64,000 nt of DNA from Linderina pennispora (GCF_002104995.1 NW_024468253.1:558001-622000), one strand, 5' to 3'. Shown: positions 21,148-32,116, counted from the stretch's first letter. Notes: generated by a model not told the origin, from the letters alone. Made by a program: numbers and translations.

Positions 21148-22732
21148 CACTGAGCGGCAAAATTGAGTCACAAAAATTTTTTCTTCTGAAAATGTTTGAT
21201 ATCTGAAAAAGCAGTGATGCAATACCCTTGATAGTGGGGTATGCATATCACTTGCATGCGATGATGAGAATTGTGTAAGACCAATGTTCCTAGAATGTCG
21301 CACTCCCTTGATATTACTGTCTTTTGAAAAAGTAGTAATTTTTGGTAGTGGTCATTTTTGACCTTTCCTACTTTCGATATTTAGTTTTATACCCAAAACA
21401 GCAGTGGACAAATTCCAAATTTTAACCAACAAGACAACAGCATTCTCTCATCCACATCCACATCTCATTTCTATTCTAGCTATGCCTAAAAAGTTACAAT
21501 CATCACATAAAAATCACATCAAATTTCTTCTAACAAAACAATTATCAACTCAGCAAATTGCATTGGACACAGGAGTCTCCCAATCCACAGTATCACGCAT
21601 TGCCCGAGCACAACATAGCATAGAGAGGAACTTCCATGCTAGTCGTAGTCGGCTGCTATCACCACATGATGAGACATACATTTGTCGACTTGCTACTACT
21701 GGTGCATGTTCCACAGCAATGCAGATCTGACAACAGCTGGCACAATACTCTGGTATGCACATCTCAGTGTACACTATCAGACGCGCACTACGTCACCAAG
21801 GGATTTGATCTATGCGCAGAATAAATGTCCCTCAACTAAACGATCGCCATCGTAAGGATCGATGCCAATTTGCTATGGCCTTTGGGAGCTGGACAGATAC
21901 CGATTGGAGTCAGGTAATTTGGTCAGATGAGACAAGAATACACCTCAATGGAGCAGATGGACGTGAAAGATGCTTATGTAAACTAGGCGGAGTCCTCCAG
22001 GATCACCACATTACCCCAACCCAAAAATATGGTGGAGGTGGGATCATGGTTTGGGGATGCATAACTTCATGTGGCCCTGGCCAACTCTGCTGGCTTGAGG
22101 GGGGAATTGACACAGTGGTCTATGTGGGTGTCCTGCAGGAGGAACTACTGCAAACAATTGAGATGTATGGGCTGGACAAGGGTGACATCATCTTCCAACA
22201 GGACAATGCTTCATGCCATATGGCTTCTAGGACAAGGAGGTGGTTTGCTGAGAACTCCATTTCAGTGCTACCATGGCCAGCGCAGTCCCCTGATCTCAAC
22301 CCCATTGAGCATTTGTGGGACTTCATTAAGCATGAGATCCGTAATGGAGCCTGAAATCAAAGATCTCAACACCCTCTAGGAGCGGGTCCAGGACATCTGG
22401 TGTGAGCAAGTAAATGAAACCATTTGCTCACAGCTGGTGAACTCGATGCCTGCGCGTATCGCAGCTGTCAAAAAAGCCCATGGTGGCCATACCAGATATT
22501 GAACGATAAATCGTCGAATTTTTGTGAGCAAAATTGAGTCAAAAAATACAATTTTTAAAAAATCAGTTTCTCAGTGATTTCTTAAGCGACGTGCTTATAA
22601 CTTTGTATGCTACGGTTGGGCATTGCATAGATTATAAAATAAATTATCTCATGTGGACTGCACAACAATCTGAGAAGTTATTGAAGATTTTCGATGAATT
22701 CCATTTCTATGACTCAATTTTGCTGCTCAGTG
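21148..22732 (+). mobile_element. Tc1/mariner (DD34E) transposon, copy B
   Basis: 1,585 bp in opposite orientation to copy A and closely similar throughout, with TA at both edges (21146-21147, 22733-22734). Only TATCAATA separates it from the relic ending at 21139. It interrupts the small ORF of copy 2 of the three-gene element. Confidence 0.93.
21404..22502 (+). pseudogene. Tc1-family transposase, copy B, inactivated
   Basis: The same DD34E protein as copy A, with the HTH, WSDET, FQQDNASCH and LNPIEHLWD blocks preserved. It has the shared TGA at 21728-21730, a further TGA about 80 bp on (copy A has CGA, Arg), an inserted base near 22349 that shifts the frame after FIKHEIRNG, and TAG near 22378 where copy A has TGG. 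It is therefore more decayed than copy A. Confidence 0.88.
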
Positions 22733-22734
22733 TA

Positions 22735-22823
22735 TTTCTGCTAAGTAGTTGGACTAGCTTTTCTCTCTCTTCCTCATCTAGCTCAGCAAGTCGAGTATTA
22801 AAGAACTTGTAGAATAGGCCCAT
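22735..22823 (-). pseudogene. Small ORF of the three-gene element, copy 2, N-terminal half
   Basis: The minus-strand ATG at 22823 opens MGLFYKFFNTRLAELDEEER and reads into Tc1 copy B at 22734. It matches MGSFQNFFKQHLAEMCEEER of the intact copy. As in copy 1, it is divergent from the transposase start, here 43 bp away. Confidence 0.6.
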
Positions 22824-22866
22824 TGCAATAAATGACAACTTTTAAATTTATTAGTACATTGCATAG

Positions 22867-23568
22867 ATGAATCATCAATTACAAGAACTCAGAGAAAAGG
22901 AGGATCATAAGCTCTACACAAACAAGTGGAAATTTCTGAATGATGACTGGGTAGTTCTTAAGCATACAAAATATCACAGAAGTGAAGTTCGTGAAGTAAG
23001 AGAAATCAAACTTATAAAAGATACACTTCTTAAACATCTAGGGATGATTCCTGTTTTCTTCTTTATGAATGTTTTGTTTGGCTGCACTCATTATCCATGT
23101 CCTTACAGAAGTATAGAAAAAGGATTGCTGATACTGTACCAACTTGTAGACAGATTGTCAATCAATGAAATGGAAAGATTCATTCCAAGAAGCAGCTATC
23201 AAGTTATTTATAATATGTTCTATATTTCTGAAATGCAAGATTTGAACAAGCTAACATTCTATCTGCAAACAATGTTTTCTACTCCAGAGCTACGACTACT
23301 TGCAGCAAAGATGCAGAATCCTCATGGGTTTAAACATGTAACACTAATGTTAGATGGCTATGATTCAAGAGCTCTGCACAATGGAGCATACAAACCAGGA
23401 CTTTACTCTTACAAGTTGAAAAAATCAGGATATCACATACAAGTATGCATTGATGTGATTGGAATGGTTCTACTTGTTTCATCAACAGTAGACTGTAGAG
23501 ATACCCCAGATTCAAGGATGATTAAAAACATGGGATTACTAAAGAGGATATCACCTATTGACTGTATT
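22867..23568 (+). pseudogene. DDE transposase of the three-gene element, copy 2, 3'-truncated
   Basis: 234 codons align closely with copy 1 from NHQLQELREKE to KRISPIDCI, including LMLDGYDSR, the first catalytic Asp block. The gene is cut just before the second Asp block, where a hairpin element begins (GGAGGTCATTC). The remaining C-terminus is not found in the window. It is in opposite orientation to copy 1. Confidence 0.62.
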
Positions 23569-23962
23569 GGAGGTCATTCACAATCACTAAACTAAGTAAA
23601 AAATAATTAGAATTTTTAAAACTTTTTGTTCTTTTGTTTTTTGAGCTTCTCCGAAACCCCCTTCAGCATCCTGAAAAATTTCAGTTGATACGCAATTAAT
23701 ATGCTTCTACTGAGATACAGGCTGGGTCACAAGAAATCAACTGAAATTTTTCAGGATGCCGAAGGGGGTTTCAGAGAAGCATCTGTTCTTATATTTTTGT
23801 TTATTAGTTAATCTAGTTGATAAAATCTTTTTGGCCATCACTAAACATTCTGATTTTTAAAATATTTTTCAACTGCTAGTAATTGATTTGTTATTTAATA
23901 CTTGGTTATTCTGATACAAGATATTAAGTACCTTTAAACTTTCTTATTTGTGAATGGCCTCC
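23569..23962. mobile_element. Hairpin element, type 3
   Basis: 394 bp beginning GGAGGTCATTCACAATCAC and ending GTGAATGGCCTCC. Internal inverted arms of about 45 bp (about 23643-23690 and 23736-23784) contain CAGCATCCTGAAAAATTTCA and its complement. Ends and arm motif resemble those of types 1 and 2, although the rest of the sequence is unrelated. It truncates the copy 2 transposase. Confidence 0.65.
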
Positions 23963-24003
23963 AGTGGATAGCCACAGTAGTATCCTCTCTACTTATCTAT
24001 ATA
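23963..24003. mobile_element. Piece 1 of a split Tc1-type relic
   Basis: GATAGCCACAGTAGTATCC and following bases match the middle of the relic at 19560 in reverse. It is continued at 25581-25818 and 27398-27753, the intervals being two full relics inserted at TA sites. Confidence 0.55.
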
Positions 24004-25580
24004 CACTGAGCGGCAAAATTGAGTCACAAAAATCAAAATCATCGAAAATCTTAAATAATTTCTCTGAACGACGTTCATTGAATATGATAAAATTAAATCA
24101 TGGTGTATGCCATGCACTAATCTATTTCTTGTAGTTGTGCGCTTATCGCTTTTGAAATAAGCGAGAAACTGACTTTTTAAAAATATAAATTTTAGACTCA
24201 ATTTTGCTCACAAAATTCGTCAATTATTTTCTCAATAACTAGCATAGCCACCATAGGTTTTTTTGACTGCAGCGATACGCACAGGCATCGAGTTCACTAA
24301 TCACAAATAAACGGTTTCATTTACTTACCTATTTATAATTTCTTAGGCCAACGCAATGTAGGTGCCAAACATGATGAATTTTGACTTTTATCAGATCTTA
24401 CTCATAATGAAGCCCTATAAGTGAGTAGCGTATCGTATCTAGGGGACTACACTGATCATCTTACAGTAGAAACAGTATACATATCTAGCCTACTTATAGC
24501 CCTATTTGCTATTTATGTGATGATGACTTCTTTAGATATAATCTATGCACTCTCCTACTGCTTATCATAGGTATGTAACCAAGGAAAGATATATACCATC
24601 ATATGCACACTGGTCAGTGTGCCACATCCCCTCAACTAGGGAAGCAATGCCCATAGCTGTATAGAGATACACTACTCAAAACTCAGAATCTACTTTTTCA
24701 GATTTTCTTAGAATCTCGATTTCTTCCCAGTGTTCACAGAATAGAGCACTTTCATTAGGATATTTCATTCCCATAGTCACCTGTGGGGCATATGCTTTGT
24801 ATAGTAAGTACATTTGATTTGATCTAATATGTTTTTGATCGTAAGAAGCTGCTTAAAGAAGGATTAAGAAAGTTGCAAAATTTGTGATTCAGATTAAATG
24901 GCTTATCATTAGGCACAGAGATTACATATAGATATCTCATAGCATAGAGCAGGTAGCCACAGTAGTAATCTCTCTACCTATGTATATATTGTTACTATAA
25001 AAAATCAACTCATAGAATTACATTGCTTCAATAGAGAGCTTAAGCATAGTTGTACATCATTTATAGTTGATTACTCCTTCAGTGAACTAGCTATCAAACT
25101 CATTTCTTGTCATCATTGAGTACTAATCATGCGAATATCAACTATGCAATCAACATCTATAAGAGTGATAGCAGCGCTGAAGCGTTGATCATTTCCTTCA
25201 TAATTTTTCTTCACATATTGATTACATGATAGTACCATGCGTAGTTGAGCAACGTTGTGGACGAGATATTATTATTGAAGAGCGAGTGCAACAGAGTTAT
25301 GGGTAGTGATTTCACATTATTCGAAAAAAGATAAGGTGTAGAAATGGCAGTATGAAGTCAAAGTGAGTCAAATTTTTGCCTCTCCAATTTTTCTACTTTT
25401 TTACGATTGCTTCGATATCATGCGAGGTACAACAGTTAGAGAACATGTAACTACATACTTTTATACTATGTCAAGCCCTATCACACATATATCGAATGGA
25501 AGTATCTATGTTATCTGATGGCAATGATAGAGCATCAAAAAGTTGAAAAATTTTTTGTGACTCAATTTTGCCGCTCAGTG
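24004..25580. mobile_element. Decayed Tc1-type element E (1,577 bp)
   Basis: Full length between CACTGAGCGGCAAAATTGAG and its complement, flanked by TA. The interior matches the relic at 19560 in reverse orientation and is nearly identical, inverted, to the element at 25819-27397. Transposase coding is destroyed. Confidence 0.85.
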
Positions 25581-25818
25581 TACTAATACTATAAAAAATC
25601 ATATCATAGATTTATATTGCTTCAAAGGTGAGCTGATGTGTAATTATATATAATTTATATTTGATAATTCCTTCAGTGAACTAGCTATCAAACTCATTTC
25701 TCTTCAGCATTGAATACTAGCCATGTGAGTATCAACTATGCATTCAAAATCCATAAGAGTGATGGCAGCACTAAAGCATTGATCATTTCCTTCATAATTT
25801 TTCTTCGCATACTGAATA
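25581..25818. mobile_element. Piece 2 of a split Tc1-type relic
   Basis: This spacer between the two inverted elements matches the internal sequence of element E (for example CTTCAGTGAACTAGCTATCA) and ends CATACTGAATA. After the next insertion the match resumes at TACATGATAGTAC, as in the uninterrupted element. Confidence 0.65.
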
Positions 25819-27397
25819 CACTGAGCGGCAAAATTGAGTCACAAAAAATTTTTCAACTTTTTGATGCTCTATCATTGCCATCAAATAACATAGATACTTC
25901 CATTCGATATATGTGTGATAGGGCTTGACATAGTATAAAAGTATGTAGTTACATGTTCTCTAACTGTTGTACCTCGCATGATATCGAAGCAATCGTAAAA
26001 AAAGTAGAAAAATTGGAGAGGCAAAAATTTGACTCACTTTGACTTCATACTGCCATTTCTACACCTTATCTTTTTTCGAATAATGTGAAATCACTACCCA
26101 TAACTCTGTTGCACTCGCTCTTCAATAATAATATCTCGTCCACAACGTTGCTCAACTACGCATGGTACTATCATGTAATCAATATGTGAAGAAAAATTAT
26201 GAAGGAAATGATCAATGCTTCAGCACTGCCATCACTCTTATAGATGTTGATTGCATAGTTGATATTCGCATGATTAGTACTCAATGATGACAAGAAATGA
26301 GTTTGATAGCTAGTTCACTGAAGGAGTAATCAACTATAAATGATGTACAACTATGCTTAAGCTCTCTATTGAAGCAATGTAATTCTATGAGTTGATTTTT
26401 TATAGTAACAATATATACATAGGTAGAGAGATTACTACTGTGGCTACCTGCTCTATGCTATGAGATATCTATATGTAATCTCTGTGCCTAATGATAAGCC
26501 ATTTAATCTGAATCACAAATTTTGCAACTTTCTTAATCCTTCTTTAAGCAGCTTCTTACGATCAAAAACATATTAGATCAAATCAAATGTACTTACTATA
26601 CAAAGCATATGCCCCACAGGTGACTATGGGAATGAAATATCCTAATGAAAGTGCTCTATTCTGTGAACACTGGGAAGAAATCGAGATTCTAAGAAAATCT
26701 GAAAAAGTAGATTCTGAGTTTTGAGTAGTGTATCTCTATACAGCTATGGGCATTGCTTCCCTAGTTGAGGGGATGTGGCACACTGACCAGTGTGCATATG
26801 ATGGTATATATCTTTCCTTGGTTACATACCTATGATAAGCAGTAGGAGAGTGCAAAGATTATATCTAAAGAAGTCATCATCACATAAATAGCAAATAGGG
26901 CTATAAGTAGGCTAGATATGTATACTGTTTCTACTGTAAGATGATCAGTGTAGTCCCCTAGATACGATACGCTACTCACTTATAGGGCTTCATTATGAGT
27001 AAGATCTGATAAAAGTCAAAATTCATCATGTTTGGCTCCTACATTGCGTTGGCCTAAGAAATTATAAATAGGTAAGTAAATGAAACCGTTTATTTGTGAT
27101 TAGTGAACTCGATGCCTGTGCGTATCGCTGCGGTCAAAAAAACCTATTGTGGCTCTGCTAGTTATTGAGAAAATAATCGACGAATTTTGTGAGCAATATT
27201 GAGTCAAAAATTTATATTTTTTAAAAAGTCAGTTTCTCGCTTATTTCAAAAGCGATAAGCGCACAACTACAAGAAATAGATTAGTGCATGGCATACACCA
27301 TGATTTAATTTTATCATATTCAATGAACGTCGTTCAGAGAAATTATTTAAGATTTTCGATGATTTTGATTTTTGTGACTCAATTTTGCCGCTCAGTG
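25819..27397. mobile_element. Decayed Tc1-type element F (1,579 bp)
   Basis: Full length with TA at both edges, inverted relative to element E and very similar to it. Together they form a large inverted repeat with a spacer of about 240 bp. A decayed transposase C-terminus is visible near 27105-27170 (CGATGCCTGTGCGTATCGCT). Confidence 0.85.
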
Positions 27398-27753
27398 TAC
27401 ATGATAGTACTATGCGTAGTTGAGCAATGTTGTGAATGAGATGTTAATAGTGAAGGGCGAGTACAGCAGAGTTATGCATAGTGATTTCACATAATTAAAA
27501 AAATGATGAGGTATAGAAATAGCAGTATGAAGTCAAAGTGAGTCAATTTTTTGCCTCTCTAATTTTTTAGTTTTTTACTATTGCTTCAATATTATGCAAG
27601 GCACAATAGTTAGAGAACATTTAACTACATCTTTTTACTATGTCAAGCCCTATCGAACATATATCAAATGGAAGTATCTACATTATCTGATGACGAAGAT
27701 ATAGTATCAAAAAGTTAAAAAAAATTTTTGTGACTCAATTTTGCTGCTCAGTG
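27398..27753. mobile_element. Piece 3 (right end) of the split Tc1-type relic
   Basis: It resumes the relic after element F and runs to TTTTGCTGCTCAGTG followed by TA. Confidence 0.65.
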
Positions 27754-27755
27754 TA

Positions 27756-28291
27756 TGTGTAGCTGTATATCATTTATAGTTGATTTTTCCTTTTGTGAAT
27801 TAGCTATCAAACTCATTTCTCCTCAGCATTGAATACTAGTCATGTAAGTATCAACTATGTATTCAATATTCATAAGTATAAGGGTATTGCTGAAGTGTTG
27901 AACTTTTCCTTTATAATTTTTCATCACACATTAAGTATATGATAGTATTATATGTAGTTGAGTAATTGTATGAATGATATATTAATATATAAGAAGGAGT
28001 GCAGTAGAGTTATGGGTGGTGATTTCATATTATTCAAAAATGATAAGATGTAGATATGGCACTATGAAGTCCATGAGTCAAATTTTTACCTCTCTAATTT
28101 TTCTACTTTTTTACTCTTACTTCGATATCATATGAAGTACAATAGCTAGAGAACATTTGACTACATATGTTTATACTATGTCAAGCCCCATCGAACATAT
28201 GCCAAATGGAAGTATATATATTATCTGATAATGAAGATATGGTAAGTAAAAGTAGAAATAAATTTTTGTGGCTCAATTTTGCCGCTCAGTG
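27756..28291. mobile_element. Right-end fragment of an older Tc1-type relic
   Basis: It repeats the same internal region once more (CATTTATAGTTGATTTTTCC onward) and ends TTTTGCCGCTCAGTG then TA. The element before it inserted into this one. Its left half is not present. Confidence 0.65.
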
Positions 28292-28292
28292 T

Positions 28293-29228
28293 ATAATTGA
28301 AAACGTCACCAATCTTCTTATTGTTTCTATTGTTGACAATGAGCGATACTTCATCAACTTATATAGTTACCTGCAGTATTAATCCACTCTCGAATTTTGG
28401 GCATGCAAACAATGGAGTGTGGTATCGAAGACCAGTTTCCCTCATCGACATTACGTGATAGATGTACTCCTTCATTCCAAATCAGGAGATATCATCAATT
28501 ACTAGCACTTGCATCTACAATTCCCGGTAGGCGTCATTACGATTAATCCCCTGCCCGCTATGACCTTCTTTCTCCTTTCTTTCTAGTTCATTGTTTCTAT
28601 GACACCCTTTTACGGTGGCTATAAAATGGCCACCTCAGATGGTGCCATTGTTGAAAAAATCATCAACTTTTTACCCCTTTACATGGAGAGTGGGCGCTAA
28701 GCTGCAATTTTCTTAAGGTAACTGGGGAGAATACGTGCAAATGGGAATGCAGTTATAATGTTGATCAAAGGCAATATTCCCGCCGCAGTTACAGAGCGAG
28801 CTTAACAAGGTTTTGCATGAAAGCGACAACTCTATTACCAACCCGACTGTTGAGCAACTCCCTGAGGGGGTGAGAGATTCCTGGCTGAATTCTTCACAAC
28901 GATGGTTTGAAAGTACAGCCAAGTAATTTGTGCCACATAGTCCGTTTCTTGCTACTTTTTTGTCGTGTGTTTCAGATAATGAAAGTCGATGGCCATATAT
29001 AGCCTCAGCTTCCAGTCTGCTATGCGAGACAAATGGCGTATAATTCGAGCTAACCAGCACGAGGAGCATGTTTGCAGTAAAGGATGTCTGCGAGTAATCT
29101 CCTTGCGCTTCCTTAAATTAGGATGAAAGCGCCACTTAAATAGTAAATGCGACCACTCCTGTTGAATCCTCCTATCTCAATTTCCCTTTCCTTGGCCAAC
29201 CCACCTACTTCGCTAAACCCTTTCGAGC
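28293..29228. other. Intergenic region right of the transposon island
   Basis: Composition returns towards that of the flanking gene regions. Short open frames occur on both strands but none has a recognisable domain or consistent coding character. The region just before 29229 should contain the promoter of the secreted-protein gene. Confidence 0.4.
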
Positions 29229-30815
29229 ATGTTTAGATTGTCGCCAATATCCCTAGCCCTGGCGCTGTTCGGCGTTGTTGGTCGTACATTTGAGGTTGCG
29301 CTCGAATGGGATGTGGTGGAAGGAACGAAAGGAATTACGGCGGCAATGAGCCTACTGCGATTTGCAAATGACACGTCACCGCCTGGCACAGAGTGGATTG
29401 GGATTGGATGGAGCGATGGCTCGATGAGTCTGCAGCACCGTAATGACAGTAAGTCGCTGATTGTCATGCAGATTTCGCCTCCTACGTCGGCACACCAGGT
29501 AATCTTAGGCAAGACATCCGATCTGTCCGAGGTTCGGTATAGGCCAACTAGGGATGGCCCGAGTCAAGTGTTTCTAGAGTCTCCTGTTGAACTCGATGCA
29601 ACACTGCCATATTACTTCAAGGTTGCTGCACACCACAACTTGAAAGACAATCGCACCACATACGAGGGGCTGTACAGCGTTGGGCAAAACTGGGTCTACA
29701 TGGGCTCGATCATTTTGCAGCACCCCAACGACGGCAAACAGTCGGAACTTATCTGCGCTCTCCAGCGCGTTAGATGATTCGAACGATTCCAGATCACAAG
29801 GTGCAATCACTAACGGTGAGGACAATGCACGCAAGTCGAGTGCATTTGAATCATCCCTATCCACAGCAACACTATCAACCAGCAGTATCATCGACATCCA
29901 CCTCGTCATCGACGGCAGCTTCATCTGCCAAAAGGTCCAAGCATGGCACTACCTCAACGATGGGTGCCGAGGAGGCGTCGTTGAGCAACGAAATCGAAGC
30001 GCAGTTCTCCTCAGCAGCGGACCAGTGATGACCATAGCGGCCGGCACACAGAGAGCGACAGCGAGAGTGAGAGAGACGAAGACAAAGACGAAGGACCGGA
30101 TGAGGACCGTGATGAGGACCGTGATGAGGAAAGAGATGAGGATAGGGATGAGGATAGTGAGCGCGAGAAGGACAGGGATGATGCCCGCGACAAGGGCAAG
30201 GACGATGATGATAGCAGCGGACAAAGAGGACACTCCACACCGTGGACAGAAAGAACTCGCCCGGGCGTGCGGTCCTTCACCCCAACATTCATCACAACAA
30301 GCGGCATGGAATAATGGCACGCGCCCAGAAGGGACTTTATGAGCTCGAATTAGAGCCCGATCTCCAGATACCAGGTGTAGACCTGCGCAAGACGCTGCGC
30401 GAGTCGTTTCATGGATTTTGTGCGGTCACGGATCGCTGGCAAGCACCAGGCTGCCGACTTTGGTGATGATGACGATGACGATGACAGCCGTATGCTTAGT
30501 CTAATCAAAGGCGCACTGAGCTTCCCCGACTACCCCGCGTTTCCCAAGATCTACTCAGGCGTCAAGCGTCTTCCGGGTGGTGATTTGAGCCATGTCCGAG
30601 CGGGGGTGTTCAAGAAATTCCAGCTGCGAGACCGTCTCGGTTCCATGTACTTTGTCAACCGCTGCCATGCGTACTCGTATGACGGCAATGATGAAGACAA
30701 ACTTTATGTGCGCCATTACTTTATGTCGGCCAGCTACCTCGTCGCTATAGACGGGACGAATTCGCTGGCCAAGACCCTGGGAGAAGGAAGTGACACCCAC
30801 GGCGATAAAGCGTAA
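29229..30815 (+). CDS. Secreted protein of unknown family, paralogue 1 (frameshifted)
   Basis: The ATG at 29229 opens with a probable signal peptide (MFRLSPISLALALFGVVG). The N-terminal domain contains GTEWIGIGWSDGSMSLQ and GQNWVYMGSIILQHPND and is shared with the gene at 62899 (GTEWIGVGWDSGAISLQ, GDIWTYMGSIILQHPS). A Ser-rich linker and an Asp/Glu/Arg-rich low-complexity tract (about 30040-30200) follow. The C-terminal domain, with FPKIYSGVKR and RAGVFKKFQL, matches FSKPFSGVRR and RAGVFKDLVL in the paralogue. One-base frame changes occur near 29745, 30020, 30315 and 30408. The stop at 30815 may itself be frame-dependent. I do not recognise the family or a function. Confidence 0.6.
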
Positions 30816-31109
30816 ACTGAATTTTGTGCGACACCTGTGTTTCGGATGCTACTGCTTCTGCCGCCATGTCTTGGAGCACCAGATACCCTGGCGACGTAGA
30901 ATATTTCCACTACTATCTCCCTCCCCACAGTCCATTTTTCACAGCCTTTTTCATGCTCTTCATTTCACAGCCCATGCATTCGGTATTACAGTGCAGGGCT
31001 CGCATATCAAATACATTTAACTAGCTTGCGCAGCGCAGTATCTTTGACTTTTTGCATGTGTCTCCATCTGTATCAACCATTGTATTCAACCACACCCAGT
31101 CACTCTACT

Positions 31110-32049
31110 ATGCGCAGCTTTCTAGCTCTGTCATTTATTTTGCTTATTTCGTCGGTGGCAGCCACTGGTGTTGTTTATGATAACCAGTACGGTGTCACGC
31201 TGTTCAATACCAAAGGGGCAAAGCCGGCAATACAGACTGCATCGCCTGACGAGATCGACGGTGCGAGACTGAATGACTTTGGCGAGGTCTACGACAAGCG
31301 GCACAGGGAGCCGTCGGAATATGACATCAGACGGAGTGGCGCACACAATGAAGCTGACGAGCGCCAGCCTGACGGGCATGAAGGGAAGAACGGTCAAGAA
31401 GCTGCGGGTGACGATACTGGCAGCGACCATTCGCTAGCACCGTACAAGTTGAACAACTCTGACGCGATCCAAGAGCTTGAGGAGCGCGTGCAGGAAGAGA
31501 AAGTTTGACCCGGAAGAATTGGGCAGAGTCAAGACCAAGCTTCGTGATGCACACATAATCCCAGATGTGCTGCCAGACTCATTTGTTGCAGAATTCCCCG
31601 TGTCAGTCAGGTATGCCGACAAAGAGGCGGCCATGGGCCAGGTGCTATCCATCAACGAGACCCGCGAGGAACCCACGATTGAATTTGACGCACCGCCCAA
31701 CGAGGTGTTCACAGTGGCCATTGTGGATCCAGATGCCCCAGCAACCACCCGCCACGGATACCGCTCCTTCAGGCACTTCCTGGTTTCCAACCTGGACTCG
31801 ACTCCAGACAGGCCTACCAACATCATCACTGAGTACCTGGGCCCGCTTCCGTCCTTCAACTCGGGCTTCCACCGCTATGCCGTGGTAGTGCTGAAGCAAA
31901 AGGAGCCATTTAACGTCACCAGAGACGATGTCCCAAAGTCGCGCGTGCGCTTTGATGCGGTGCAGTGGGGAAATGAGCGTGGCATGAAGCCGGTGGCGGC
32001 TACATACTTTGTGGTCAAGCGCAACCACGTCAATGACGACCTAGACTAG
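31110..32049 (+). CDS. Secreted PEBP-family protein
   Basis: The phosphatidylethanolamine-binding fold binds phospholipid head groups; fungal members include the carboxypeptidase Y inhibitor Tfs1. A signal peptide (MRSFLALSFILLISSVAA) starts at 31110, followed by a poorly conserved, charged linker and the PEBP domain. Landmarks are VAIVDPDAPATTRHGYRSF (the DPDAP ligand-site motif) and FNSGFHRYAVVVLKQ (the GxHRY motif). One frame change at about 31501 (an extra base in GAAAGTTTGA) separates the linker from the domain and looks like an indel. The gene ends 67 bp from the convergent arrestin-like gene. Confidence 0.85.
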
Positions 32050-32076
32050 GTACAGAAAGTTATGCATTAAGCTCCG

Positions 32077-32082
32077 AATAAA
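32077..32082 (+). terminator. PEBP gene polyadenylation signal
   Basis: AATAAA lies 28 bp after the PEBP stop codon, between it and the convergent arrestin-like gene. Confidence 0.5.
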
Positions 32083-32116
32083 ACGCTGGTATTAACAAAT
32101 GAGCACCCCCGGCGGG

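Larger units (their letters stand above)
11531..28292. other. A+T-rich transposon island
   Basis: From the end of the BRO1 gene to about 28.3 kb the sequence becomes visibly A+T-rich and contains no recognisable host gene. Nearly all of it is explained by a three-gene DNA transposon in two inverted copies, at least seven Tc1-type elements or fragments, and hairpin elements, all listed separately. The 117 bp at 11531-11647 hold nothing recognisable. Confidence 0.8.

Noticed and set aside
11531-28292. CRISPR-like array suggested by many repeats of the CACTGAGCGG motif
   Set aside because: The repeats are widely and irregularly spaced, alternate in orientation and are transposon ends flanked by TA.
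11531-28292. Repeat-induced point mutation (RIP) as cause of the A+T-rich relics
   Set aside because: A C-to-T tendency is seen between copies, but a CpA context preference could not be counted by eye and RIP is not established outside Dikarya; left as ordinary deamination.
28713-29069. 118-codon minus-strand frame before the secreted-protein gene
   Set aside because: No signal, domain or homologue recognised; composition does not look coding.
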